The position numbers and the translations under genes were made by a program. A model generated the notes under the pieces. The model saw nothing but the letters and a program-made list of their open reading frames with translations, was not told the DNA's origin and searched no databases. Shown piece after piece: positions 45,597 through 55,081 of a stretch of 64,000 nucleotides of DNA; position 1 is the first letter of the stretch, and each line of letters begins with the position of its first letter. Origin of the DNA: CAZFGK01 sp964518635 (GTDB lineage Bacteria; Zixibacteria; MSB-5A5; GN15; FEB-12); the NCBI GenBank assembly GCA_964518635.1, contig CAZFGK010000009.1:43456-107455 (forward strand). The letters are read 5' to 3'.

Positions 45597-45623
45597 TCTG
45601 AATTAGTACATCGTGTACATAGA

Positions 45624-45655
45624 AAACGCCGCAGACTCCTGCGGCGTTTTTTTTG
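45624..45655 (+). terminator. Rho-independent terminator after the propeller gene
   Basis: AAAACGCCGCAG/CTGCGGCGTTTT is a perfect stem with the loop ACTC, followed by more T residues. It lies between convergent genes. Confidence 0.9.
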
Positions 45656-45688
45656 TCGTACAACTTGAGATTGATGGGATGTCAGCGA

Positions 45689-46336
45689 TTACCTAACGTA
45701 ATGCACTTCCGGTCTCTTTCGCCGAGTTGTTTTCTTCTTCTTTGCGCCCTTCCCTTTCTTGCCGAGCTTGTTTCCAGCTCTGCTTTCAGGTACCGCAGTC
45801 ATGTTCTTTGCTTTCAGGGCTTTTTTGAGCATGGAGGGATCGAGCATATAGCCGCGACATTTGGATGATCCGCAGCGACAGCGATAGCGAATCTTCCAGT
45901 TCTTTTCAAGTGGCCCCCAGAAGATAAACGAATAGTCGTAGACCAGTTCTTCGCCGATTGCTATCGGCTTGATCGCCTTGATGAATACCCGTCGATTTCG
46001 AATGACTGTTTCGCAATTCGGATCACAGGCATGATTCAGAAAGCGAGCTTCATTTCCGTTGTAAGAGGCATCAATCGTCTTGCTCTTGTCGACGAAGAAA
46101 AGAAACGTATGATGATCCAAAGACTGGTCATCTTTGTAGTGGGCTTCCTCCTCTTCCGGAGTCACCCAATAACCGGCGTACTCAATGATGATCGCACCTT
46201 TGCGAATCGGCGCAGTCGCAAATGCCCCACGACCGGCGATCTTTGATCGCTGGACTGTAAAATACCTGGTAGGCTTTGGAGCCGGGCTCAGGCGCATTCC
46301 TGCACTGAGCGGAATTTTCTTCTCCCGTTTAGACAT
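45689..46336 (-). CDS. SET-domain lysine methyltransferase with post-SET zinc site
   Basis: A 215-residue protein with a complete SET domain: GRGAFA (about 35-40), the substrate/SAM motif FLNHACDPNC (residues 99-108, Asn101-His102), and ELVYDY (130-135) with the catalytic Tyr. A post-SET cluster follows, YRCRCGSSKCRG, with Cys153, Cys155 and Cys160, which with Cys104 or Cys108 could bind zinc. The last 40 residues are a Lys/Arg tail (KKKTTRRKRPEV). No signal peptide. Such proteins use SAM to methylate lysines; the target is unknown. Bacterial copies are thought to be acquired from eukaryotes or old. Confidence 0.88.
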   Translation of the reverse strand: MSKREKKIPLSAGMRLSPAPKPTRYFTVQRSKIAGRGAFATAPIRKGAIIIEYAGYWVTPEEEEAHYKDDQSLDHHTFLFFVDKSKTIDASYNGNEARFLNHACDPNCETVIRNRRVFIKAIKPIAIGEELVYDYSFIFWGPLEKNWKIRYRCRCGSSKCRGYMLDPSMLKKALKAKNMTAVPESRAGNKLGKKGKGAKKKKTTRRKRPEVHYVR

Positions 46337-46389
46337 GCACGTCCTATGAATGAATGTTCTTTGTTGTGAGGTAAGTGTAGATGATCTGC

Positions 46390-47886
46390 TTAGGCGACCT
46401 TTTTCCAGTTTATCAGAAGTTCTACCAGCAGACGCACCCCAAAACCAGTTGCCCCTTTGGGGTAGTAATGCTTCCCCCCTTTTTCAAGATCAACATACGC
46501 GATGTCGATATGCGCCCAGGGCCAGGCACCGATGAACTGTTCCAGAAATGCCGCAGCTGCAAGTGTACCTGCGACTGGCGGACCAGAATTCACCAGATCG
46601 GCGATTCCGGATTTCATCTGTTCGAGATACTCCGGCCAGATCGGGAGAGGCCAGGTTTTTTCTCCAGTAAAGACTGAAGCGGCACTGATCTGTTCGAGCA
46701 AGCGTTCAGAATTTCCCATGATCGGTGCTCCAGCGTAGCCGAGAATATATCGGGCGGCACCAGTTAAAGTCGCGATATCAATGACCGCCTGCGGTTCGAA
46801 TTTATTGGCGTAGTCGAGAGCATCGGCGAGAATGAGTCGTCCTTCGGCATCGGTATTAGTGATCTCGACGGTCTTCCCTTTTCGCATTGTTAGAATATCA
46901 CCCGGCTTGAACGCCGTTCCCGAGGGCATATTCTCCGTCAGCGGCAACAAGGCAACGAGATGTTGTTTGATCCCAAGTCGTGCTGCGGTGATGATCGTCG
47001 CCAGCATCGTCGCCGAACCAGCCATATCCTGCTTCATCTCCCCCATATCGGCTGCCGGTTTGATTGAGATACCACCAGTATCGAAAGTCACCCCTTTGCC
47101 TACGAGTACAATCGGACGTTGCGCCGATGAACCTCCACGATATTCGACGATCACAAATCGTGGTGGTTCGGCAGATCCGCGCGCGACCCCTAATAATCCC
47201 CCCATTTTCTCTTTGGCAATCTGCTGCTCATCGAGGATTCGTACCGTGAGGCGATGCTCTTTCCCAAGCTGACGAATCGTCTCGGCATAGCGAATCGGTG
47301 TCAGATCATTAGAGGGAAGCTCTTTCAGATGTCGCGCAAGATTCTGACCTTCAGCGAGTATGACACCTCGATCAATCGCTTGCTGCAGACGATTGGACCC
47401 GGCCTTTGCAGGTACCAGGACACTGATTTCGGTCGGTTGAAATTTTCCGTTGGCTCCATTCCCTGTTTTGTAGGTCAGTTCACGAAAGGAACCAAGGAGC
47501 AATCCCTCTACCGATGCCTGAATCGATTCGGGAGAGCAGTCGTCAGTGAAGAGTAATCCGACCGATTTGACATTCATCACTCCCCTATGACGAGAGACTA
47601 TTCCGACTCCGCGTCTGAATGACTCCGGTGTTCGTTTTCGTGCATCACCGGTTCCTACGAGAAGAAGCCGATTCGCGCCGAATCCGACGGGGGCAAGAAT
47701 TTCAGCAATCTCCCCCTCTTTCCCGACAAACTCCATCGACCGAAGAAGAATACCAAGCGCGCCGTTCCCTGACTGATCCAGCTGTTTGTGAAATGGTGTC
47801 GACAGCTTATCGAACTCAGCAAGTGGAATGATCAATGTCTCACCGTGAAATTCGCCGGTGGAACTGGTGGTCAGCCGGATGTTCAT
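46390..47886 (-). CDS. pepA: Leucyl aminopeptidase, M17 family
   Basis: A 498-residue cytoplasmic hexameric aminopeptidase using two metal ions. The signature NTDAEGRLILADAL is present, with GVTFDTGGISIKPAADM (metal Lys/Asp) upstream and the ARYILGYAGAPIMGN region after it. The N-terminal 160 residues form the regulatory/DNA-binding-like domain of PepA. The ATG at 47886 is preferred to the one at 47889 because AGGAG is then five bases away. Length is normal. Confidence 0.95.
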   Translation of the reverse strand: MNIRLTTSSTGEFHGETLIIPLAEFDKLSTPFHKQLDQSGNGALGILLRSMEFVGKEGEIAEILAPVGFGANRLLLVGTGDARKRTPESFRRGVGIVSRHRGVMNVKSVGLLFTDDCSPESIQASVEGLLLGSFRELTYKTGNGANGKFQPTEISVLVPAKAGSNRLQQAIDRGVILAEGQNLARHLKELPSNDLTPIRYAETIRQLGKEHRLTVRILDEQQIAKEKMGGLLGVARGSAEPPRFVIVEYRGGSSAQRPIVLVGKGVTFDTGGISIKPAADMGEMKQDMAGSATMLATIITAARLGIKQHLVALLPLTENMPSGTAFKPGDILTMRKGKTVEITNTDAEGRLILADALDYANKFEPQAVIDIATLTGAARYILGYAGAPIMGNSERLLEQISAASVFTGEKTWPLPIWPEYLEQMKSGIADLVNSGPPVAGTLAAAAFLEQFIGAWPWAHIDIAYVDLEKGGKHYYPKGATGFGVRLLVELLINWKKVA

Positions 47887-48076
47887 CATATCTCCTCAGG
47901 TTTCTGTCAGTAGCTCAGCCGATATCTGCATCTGACATAACACACCTTGCCCAAGTGACAAATACCGGCGGGAGTGATAGTAGCAGCCGATTGCCACTTC
48001 GATCAAGCATTTTGAAGTGTTTGAGGAGCTGAAGAGAATTTGAATGAATAGAAAAACGCTCGTAAAGTTCTGGTGA

Positions 48077-49276
48077 TCAGTACGAAGCGCGCAGATAAGA
48101 AGTGTAGTTTCGCTTGATCTCTGCCATGTTATCGTGCCCAAACTTCTGCAAGAAGGCCTCAGTAATGACTAACGCCGCGACCGACTCGGCAACGACTCCA
48201 AGTGCCGGGACAATGCAGGTGTCGGTACGCTCGACCATCGCTTCCGCTCTCTTTTTTGTGACCACATTGACTGTTTCGAGTGGACGAGTCAGTGTCGAAA
48301 TCGGCTTGGCTGCGAGGCGAATGATAATCTCTTCCCCGTTGGTAATCCCCGCTTCCAGACCACCGGCATTGTTGCTCGTCCGGTAGAATCCCTTGGTGCG
48401 GGGTCGACTGCCTCGGGAAAATTTTATCGGATCCTGCATCTTTGAACCACGCAGTGCCGCACTTTGAAATCCTGCCCCTATCTCGACTCCTTTCACAGAG
48501 TGAAGGGAGAGCATCGCCTGCCCGAGACGCCCATCCAGTCGCTGATCCCACTGCGAAAAGCCGCCAAGCCCGATGGGCAAACCGGCGACAATAAGTTCGA
48601 CCACGCCACCGACGGTATCGGATGATGCTTTCGCTTTTCGAATTGCCTGAATCATGCGATCTGAAATTGTCGGTGATATGCAGCGGACATCAGATTGCGA
48701 TGCGAGTGAGATCAGTTTTGGAATTGAAGGACGTGCAAACTTATCCGGCAGGGCAACCTTCTCGATCCGGACAACATGAGATGCGATGGTGACATCAAAG
48801 ATCGAGAGGAATTGTTTTGCCAGTGCCCCTGTCGCTGTTCGAGCGGCGGTCTCTCGTGCAGAGGCACGTTCGAGGACATTTCGAAGGTCGTGGTGATTCC
48901 ATTTGATGCCACCAGCCAGATCGGCGTGTCCCGGTCTCGGTCGAACGGTCTGTTCGGCAAGACGCTTCTGGCGAAGATGAAGCGTCTTTGGGATCGGCTT
49001 GAAGGGATCCATTAACTCACGCCAGTTTTCCCAGTCCCTGTTCTCAATAATGAGCGTCACTGGCCCACCCATCGTTTTTCCGCGACGAATTCCGGAGACA
49101 ATTCTGACTTCATCAGTCTCAATCTTCATTCGTCCCCCTCGTCCGTACCCCCCTTGTCTTCTGCGCATATCCTGCATCAGCTGATCACGATCAATGGGGA
49201 GACCTGCCGGGAGGCCATCAATGATAGCAGTCAATTGTGGGCCGTGGGATTCGCCGCTGGTCAGATAACGAAGCAT
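48077..49276 (-). CDS. aroC: Chorismate synthase
   Basis: A 399-residue enzyme of the shikimate pathway that makes chorismate from EPSP with reduced FMN. Conserved parts include TSGESHGPQL, the RRQGGYGRGGRMKIETD motif, GRPRPGHADLAG-like text (VRPRPGHADLAGG), ERASARETAARTATGALAKQ and the NNAGGLEAGITNGEEI block. It is nearly full length. It lies 67 bases after the HDOD gene. Confidence 0.96.
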   Translation of the reverse strand: MLRYLTSGESHGPQLTAIIDGLPAGLPIDRDQLMQDMRRRQGGYGRGGRMKIETDEVRIVSGIRRGKTMGGPVTLIIENRDWENWRELMDPFKPIPKTLHLRQKRLAEQTVRPRPGHADLAGGIKWNHHDLRNVLERASARETAARTATGALAKQFLSIFDVTIASHVVRIEKVALPDKFARPSIPKLISLASQSDVRCISPTISDRMIQAIRKAKASSDTVGGVVELIVAGLPIGLGGFSQWDQRLDGRLGQAMLSLHSVKGVEIGAGFQSAALRGSKMQDPIKFSRGSRPRTKGFYRTSNNAGGLEAGITNGEEIIIRLAAKPISTLTRPLETVNVVTKKRAEAMVERTDTCIVPALGVVAESVAALVITEAFLQKFGHDNMAEIKRNYTSYLRASY

Positions 49277-49343
49277 GGGGGGAGACTAGAAGAGTTTTGC
49301 GTATCGGTCAAGGATGAAGAAAGGTACTTCAATCGGACAATCG

Positions 49344-50666
49344 TTAGAATTTGGCTTCTTCCGGCATTTCAAGCCCCGATTCATTCTCCTGCTCTTTCAT
49401 CCGGGCCTCGATTCGGTCATCTATATTGAGCGCGCTGGATGAGAGAATGAATTCTTTATGATCCAAAGGAGCCAGTTCACGAATTTCTGCCAGTACTGCC
49501 ATGATCTTTTTCACGGCGTTGTCAATGCTGTCCAGACTCGGTGGGAGTTTACTGAGAACACTCGCCGAGTCCCCTTTCTTTGCAAACATGCGAAGAATCT
49601 GACTGCGACCGTAGATACCCATCGATGCATTGTTCACATAATGGGAGAGGGTCGCCATCGTCACGGCTTTTTGCTCAAGGGCTCCCTTGATGCGCTCTTC
49701 TTCGAGCAAGCGACGGCTCAGTTCCTGCCGTTCTTTGAAGAGATGCTCAACGATCAAATAGGTCCGCCAGATTTCCTTGTTCGCACGTGCAAGAATTTCT
49801 TCCGTTGAGCCAATGTTGACATCGAGATGTTCGGCGGCTTTGAGTGTCACTTCCATCACACAGGCAAGAGTATCATCAATATCCCCCTGTGATAATTTAC
49901 AGGCGCGGGCTAGAGTAGAGATTCGAGATGCTCGTTCTTCAAGATCAACAGGATAGCGATTGAGTGGATCAGGAGTCAGAAGTGCGGCCAGGGCGAGATA
50001 GAGGCCGACATTCCCTTGCTTCGGCTCCCGTTGCAGATTCGGCAGATCACGAATGGCGTCAACGACGTACGCCGGCAGCGACCAATGGAGCGCCATCTCG
50101 GCTCCGATGTCGTATCGTGTCAGGCCAAAAAGTTCTTGTTCAGCTTCGAGGAGTCGAATTGAACTGGTCTCTCTCTTGATGACCTTTTCATATTCTGCTC
50201 CGTAATTCTGAAGAAGGAACATGAGTCCGATTTGATGAAGCAATCCGGCAATGAAGGCCTCTTCCGATGCCTTATGACCTGACTTGCGCGCAATAATTTC
50301 ACTCACCGATGCGACCGACAAGATGTGGGCAAAAAGATCTTTCGATTTTACATTCCCAACATTCCCTCGTTCCGGATTGAAAATAGCAGCCGAGAGCGCA
50401 AGACATTTCACCGTTGTCAGACCCAACACCTGTACCGACTGCTGAACGGTGCTGCTTTTCGCGAATCGCTGATAAAAGGGAGAGTTCGCAAGGCGAAGGA
50501 TACGGGTCGTCAAACCCGGATCTTTGAGAATCAGTTTTGAGAGAGAATCCGAATTGAAATTAGGATTATTGACCTGGCGAAGGAGCTCGGTCAAAACCTG
50601 CGGCATGGAAAGGATTTCTTTCCCGCTGCGAATCTGTTCCAGAATTGTGGTACGGTCGGTGATCAT
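49344..50666 (-). CDS. HDOD-domain protein with a histidine-kinase-like H-box
   Basis: A 440-residue signalling protein. Residues 10-210 form the HDOD domain (SMPQVLTELLRQVNNPNFNS, LKDPGLTTRILRLANSPFYQ, a degenerate HD set). A helical linker follows, and the C-terminal part (about 330-430) carries ATLSHYVNNASMGIYGRSQI, which resembles the H-box of a kinase dimerisation domain, but no ATP-binding domain follows. It may bind or be phosphorylated in trans. ATG at 50666 is preferred to the TTG at 50672. It follows the receiver-containing gene on the same strand. Confidence 0.82.
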   Translation of the reverse strand: MITDRTTILEQIRSGKEILSMPQVLTELLRQVNNPNFNSDSLSKLILKDPGLTTRILRLANSPFYQRFAKSSTVQQSVQVLGLTTVKCLALSAAIFNPERGNVGNVKSKDLFAHILSVASVSEIIARKSGHKASEEAFIAGLLHQIGLMFLLQNYGAEYEKVIKRETSSIRLLEAEQELFGLTRYDIGAEMALHWSLPAYVVDAIRDLPNLQREPKQGNVGLYLALAALLTPDPLNRYPVDLEERASRISTLARACKLSQGDIDDTLACVMEVTLKAAEHLDVNIGSTEEILARANKEIWRTYLIVEHLFKERQELSRRLLEEERIKGALEQKAVTMATLSHYVNNASMGIYGRSQILRMFAKKGDSASVLSKLPPSLDSIDNAVKKIMAVLAEIRELAPLDHKEFILSSSALNIDDRIEARMKEQENESGLEMPEEAKF

Positions 50667-50764
50667 GGTCAAGTCTTGGGATTATCGGCGAAAATTCTGA
50701 TCGGATTAGCGAGCACATTTGAACAAAAGTGCATGCTCGGAAAGGGAGCTTCTTCTGAAATCTA

Positions 50765-53584
50765 TTAGGTCAGGGATTGAGTCTGAGTACCGAGAATGTC
50801 GGTAAGCAATTCAGAGAGCTGTTCCAGGCGGAACGGCTTTCTCAGAACGCGCCTTATCCCCGCTTCCTGCAATTCAGCCGCGCTCAGGGTACGTTCCCAG
50901 CCACAGACCAGCACTTTTGGGAGTTTCGGGCGCTGTACTGTGAGTTCTCTGGCAAGTTCCATTCCGGAACCATCTGGAAGGACAAGATCAATAAAAGCAA
51001 CGTCGATATTCAATCCGACTATTCCGGCTCTTGCTTCACGGCAAGAACTGAATCGATGAACCTGCATCCCCTGTGATTGCCCGAGTGCAGAAATGAGATC
51101 GAGGATGATCGTTGAATCATCAACCGCGACAATATGCTTTGGCGCGCTCGATTCTGATCCCTGCACCCCAGGAGACCGAAAATAGAATCCAACCGCTGCC
51201 GGTGACGCCGCAGACTGATCGATCCAGAGCATTGCTCCGATGGAGAGAGCAAAGCGACGGTAGGCATCGGTTGAAGAATTGATAGCGAGCGTTCGTGGAT
51301 CACGAAGACGATCGAGGGGCGGACGCGACAGCGGAGCAGGCCGAAGACGATTCACACGATGAAGTAACAAGAGATGTCCGTGTTCGTCGGAGCGCAACTC
51401 AATCACCAGGTGGTCATCAGGCGCAGTCGCCAGTGAAAATCGAGCAAGCACCTGCTCCAGCCATGAGAGCAGCTTCTCTTGTTCAATCGATGGGAGACTC
51501 CCCTGTGCATCAATGACCAACTCGCGCGGTCGACCACCAACCATATAGAGATTACCGGAGATTCTCGATCGTTCAAGGAGTGGTGTAACTCGATCAAGTT
51601 GATCATTCGCCGCTGCTTTTGCATGATCATGCTGACTGACGGGGGTGTCCTGTGACTTTTCAATCGGCGAGACGATCTGCTCGGTGACTCTTGCCGGTGA
51701 CGGAGTCTCAACTACCACCTGAGCGTTCTTTGGAATCTCGGGTTGCTGATCTACGGGAGTTGTCACTGCTCGATGATCACCAATCGTCTTGTAGAGCAGA
51801 TGCATCAGATGGCTGGCAAGCAGCAACATCCGCTCATACTCCTGTGCCAAAGCAAATGAACTCAGAGGGAGAGAAAGAAGCCCAACACCGGTATGAAATG
51901 GAATGAGAGAATAGAGGTATCGGTTTTCAGTTTGCATCCATGCATCAATGTCTGAATCAGTTCCACCAAATTGCTTGAGAGCTTTCGCCACTGGTGCCGA
52001 ACTCAGATAAAACATCGGCTCTGCGGCTGCACTTGAGTGACTCGCGTGGAGCTTGAATGACGCGGGTACAATCCCATGACTGACTGCAGATGGTTCAAGC
52101 TGTTCCCCATCTGAATTCCAGACAATCCAGCGAGTTGATTCAGGGAGGGCTGTCCCCAGGCGACGGAACATCCAACCTGGATCATCTGCAAAGGGGCGCA
52201 GCGATTCGGTATCTCGAAGCAATCGAATGACCCGATCAAGCATGCGCCTGCGAATCTGATCAGTCCCTCGCGCCTGAGACACTTTAGCACAGAGACGAGT
52301 CGCGTCAATAATGAGTGTGAGCAGTTCACGATCCTGATCGCGTAGTTGAATTCTACCCGACGAAGATCGAAACAGAAGGCCGATCGCTTCCGGCTCACGA
52401 CTGATAGGAACAAGCAAGTTTGACCAGAGCAGGTTCGCGGCGAAAGCAGCATCCTGGTCATCATCTCCAAGTTCCTGGTTGATAACCATCGGAGTTGATC
52501 GCTGTAATCCCTTGAGTAGTGCATCTGTCATCTGCACAGAAAATTGGACGCCGACAGGAGATGAGATGAATTCAATCCCCTCCCCTGCCTTTTGAAAGAG
52601 ATGGACTTCCGTCGCTCCAAAGAGACCACTGAGTGCTGCGGTCAGCTCTTCCAGTGGTTGCATCGAAGTCGACGCAGCAACGATGCGGCGAACAAGAGTC
52701 TGTTCAAATCGAGACTGTGTTGTCAGTGCATTCGTTGATTCGCGAAGGTCGTGAACTTCACGTTCCCGCTGAGAGAGAGTGATTCGCTCGCCGAGCCATT
52801 CAGTCACCGACAGAAGAATTTGGCTTGAAGGGCGATCAAGATCAGTTTTCTGATTACGCTTGAGAATCAACAAACCGCAAGACTCAGCACCTGAAGTGAT
52901 CGCAACCAGATCATACCGAGTACTATTTCCGGCAAGACCCGGGGTTCCGACGATGCGTTGAATATCTTCACGAAGGGCGAGATTGCGAATCAATCGATGG
53001 GCATCGGCATCCTCCTCCCACGCGGCGATTTCCTCTCTCGACAGTCCGATATGAGTCGCGAGAATCGGATGTTTTCCTTTGGTGTGTAACGCGACCGCGC
53101 CTCCGTCACACTCGAATTTGTCAACCACCTGCTGCAGAAAAAGACGAGAGAGTTCGGCAGTTGGAATCCTCCCACTGCGACTGATCTGCATCTGACGAAG
53201 CAGTAATGCCCGACTACCCGCAGATGACAGATCTCGAATAGAATCTTGTCCCAAACGAAACAGATTATGTGCGGAGTAAAGTAAGACTCCGCATGTAAGG
53301 ATCAAAACAGCCAGATAAGCAATATCTATCGGAAGATAGGCCGTGATGACAAAGAAATCATGATACTCAGGATGAAGCCGGACTACTGTCCAGCAGCAGA
53401 CCAGAAAGAGGAGAAAAAAAGCAAACCAGAACCAGCCGCGAGCTGCGCCAGTCATTTTCGCATCAATCAGTTTCTCGGAGTCAAAAATAGTCTGCCAGGG
53501 AAAGAGTCCAGCCAGTCGTGCATAGACCAGGAGGGCAAGAAGGAGGGTGACCGAGACCGTTATTCCGAGAAGGAACAGAGTCAT
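50765..53584 (-). CDS. Membrane GAF-domain protein with degenerate ATPase and C-terminal receiver domain
   Basis: A 939-residue signalling protein. Three or four membrane segments lie in the first 110 residues, then a GAF-like domain (about 150-275), a coiled linker, two further GAF-like stretches, and a helical region at 645-770 with a poorly conserved HATPase-like fold (ARFSLATAPDDHLVIELRSD). The last 120 residues are a clear receiver domain with phospho-acceptor Asp866 in AFIDLVLPDG, an acidic pair near VDDS and the switch Lys in RRVLRKPFR. Its ATG overlaps the miaB stop (ATGA). Confidence 0.82.
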   Translation of the reverse strand: MTLFLLGITVSVTLLLALLVYARLAGLFPWQTIFDSEKLIDAKMTGAARGWFWFAFFLLFLVCCWTVVRLHPEYHDFFVITAYLPIDIAYLAVLILTCGVLLYSAHNLFRLGQDSIRDLSSAGSRALLLRQMQISRSGRIPTAELSRLFLQQVVDKFECDGGAVALHTKGKHPILATHIGLSREEIAAWEEDADAHRLIRNLALREDIQRIVGTPGLAGNSTRYDLVAITSGAESCGLLILKRNQKTDLDRPSSQILLSVTEWLGERITLSQREREVHDLRESTNALTTQSRFEQTLVRRIVAASTSMQPLEELTAALSGLFGATEVHLFQKAGEGIEFISSPVGVQFSVQMTDALLKGLQRSTPMVINQELGDDDQDAAFAANLLWSNLLVPISREPEAIGLLFRSSSGRIQLRDQDRELLTLIIDATRLCAKVSQARGTDQIRRRMLDRVIRLLRDTESLRPFADDPGWMFRRLGTALPESTRWIVWNSDGEQLEPSAVSHGIVPASFKLHASHSSAAAEPMFYLSSAPVAKALKQFGGTDSDIDAWMQTENRYLYSLIPFHTGVGLLSLPLSSFALAQEYERMLLLASHLMHLLYKTIGDHRAVTTPVDQQPEIPKNAQVVVETPSPARVTEQIVSPIEKSQDTPVSQHDHAKAAANDQLDRVTPLLERSRISGNLYMVGGRPRELVIDAQGSLPSIEQEKLLSWLEQVLARFSLATAPDDHLVIELRSDEHGHLLLLHRVNRLRPAPLSRPPLDRLRDPRTLAINSSTDAYRRFALSIGAMLWIDQSAASPAAVGFYFRSPGVQGSESSAPKHIVAVDDSTIILDLISALGQSQGMQVHRFSSCREARAGIVGLNIDVAFIDLVLPDGSGMELARELTVQRPKLPKVLVCGWERTLSAAELQEAGIRRVLRKPFRLEQLSELLTDILGTQTQSLT

Positions 53585-54948
53585 GCCGCGACGACCGACT
53601 GATTAAAGGTCCCGTGAAGGGTGAAAGCATCTGCGGCGAGAATCCTGATCGGGACAATTTCCCCCGGCACAAAGGGAGCATCCGGAATCAGCACCGTCTT
53701 GTTTTGAGGGGTGCGCCCACGGAGAATTGTCTCGCTGCGTCGGGATCCCCCTTCAATCAGAACAAGCTCCTCAGTACCGATTAACGCCTGATTCAATTCA
53801 TACGAAATCTGATGCTGCAGACCGATGAGTCGATTCAGGCGCTGGATCTTGATCTCTTCCGGAATGTCATCCTGCATTTCTTTCGCCGCTACCGTACCCG
53901 GGCGAACGGAATAGCGAAACATGAAAGCAGAGTCAAAGCGAATGCTTCGGATAAGATCGAGTGTTTGCAGGAATTCTTCCTCAGTTTCACTCGGGAATCC
54001 GACAATGATATCTGTGGTAAGCGCAACATTGGGGACATGCAGTTTCAGATAGTCGATGATCTTACGATAGTGCTCGATCGTGTAGAATCGACCCATCTTG
54101 CGCAACACCCGATTGCTCCCTGACTGCACCGGCAGATGTACGTGGGGCATGATCCGCGGCTCCTGCGCCATAACATGGATAAGCTTTTTTGTGCAGTCTT
54201 TCGGATGTGAGGTCGTATAGCGTATTCTCTTGACCTCAGTCTCTCGCGCAATGCGAAGAAGTAGATCCGGGAAATCGACACCTTCTGCTCGGTATGAATT
54301 GACGTTTTGTCCGAGAACGGTAATCTCAACCACCCCTTCGGTGTTCATTTTCCTGATGGATTCGACTATGTAGTCCGGTGAATGTGATCGTTCACGACCG
54401 CGAACAAACGGAACGATGCAATAGGTGCAATAATTATCGCAGCCACGTGAGATGGTTATGTATCCGCTGTGGGGGGTCTCCTGCACCGGGAGAATCATAT
54501 CCATATTCTCATGCCCGAATGCAGTCATGATCGAGGCGGTCCCCTCTTTCCCTTCGAGCAGGTCGGGGAGTTCAAAAAGACGATCAGTCCCGAGCACAAA
54601 ATTTACATGGGGGACTTTTTCCTGAAGGGTCGCTCCAAGCCGCTGGGCCATGCAACCAACGACCGCGACCTGAAGATTCGGCCTGTCCTTCTTGTAACGA
54701 TAGATATCACCAAGACGACCGTAGACCCGTTCTTCGGCACGTTCACGGACCGAGCAGGTGTTCAGGATAATCAAATCGGCATCGGTCTCATCGGCTACTC
54801 GTCGGTAGCCACGAGTGGTGAGACTAGTGGAGAGGGTCGATGAGTCCGCAACATTCATCTGGCATCCAAAGGTGCTAATGTGAAAAGTTCGAACGTGCGG
54901 TCTCTCGGCCTTTCCAGTCTGATTCTCTGTGATAGTCGCTTGCTGCAT
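53581..54948 (-). CDS. miaB: tRNA-2-methylthio-N6-dimethylallyladenosine synthase
   Basis: A 455-residue radical-SAM methylthiotransferase that modifies A37 of tRNAs. The N-terminal UPF0004 domain has STFGCQMNVADS and NTCSVRERAEERVYGRLG with its cysteines, the radical-SAM motif CDNYCTYC is near residue 160, and a TRAM domain ends the protein (EELVLIEGGSRRSETILRGR). Length matches MiaB rather than RimO or MtaB. Confidence 0.95.
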   Translation of the reverse strand: MQQATITENQTGKAERPHVRTFHISTFGCQMNVADSSTLSTSLTTRGYRRVADETDADLIILNTCSVRERAEERVYGRLGDIYRYKKDRPNLQVAVVGCMAQRLGATLQEKVPHVNFVLGTDRLFELPDLLEGKEGTASIMTAFGHENMDMILPVQETPHSGYITISRGCDNYCTYCIVPFVRGRERSHSPDYIVESIRKMNTEGVVEITVLGQNVNSYRAEGVDFPDLLLRIARETEVKRIRYTTSHPKDCTKKLIHVMAQEPRIMPHVHLPVQSGSNRVLRKMGRFYTIEHYRKIIDYLKLHVPNVALTTDIIVGFPSETEEEFLQTLDLIRSIRFDSAFMFRYSVRPGTVAAKEMQDDIPEEIKIQRLNRLIGLQHQISYELNQALIGTEELVLIEGGSRRSETILRGRTPQNKTVLIPDAPFVPGEIVPIRILAADAFTLHGTFNQSVVAA

Positions 54949-55023
54949 AGACCAACAGGGTACAGATTTCCCTCTATAAAATCAATGAGATCGAATGAGG
55001 CCCAGATACCTGGCTCAGCGGAA

Positions 55024-55057
55024 TAAAAAAACGCCCCCGAGGTTGAGCCGGGGGCGT
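55024..55057 (-). terminator. Rho-independent terminator after the dockerin-like gene
   Basis: On the minus strand ACGCCCCCG pairs with CGGGGGCGT (9 bp) and seven T residues follow. It lies 25 bases after the stop at 55082. Confidence 0.9.
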
Positions 55058-55081
55058 ACTGTTTCCAGTTTGAGTCGGGGG

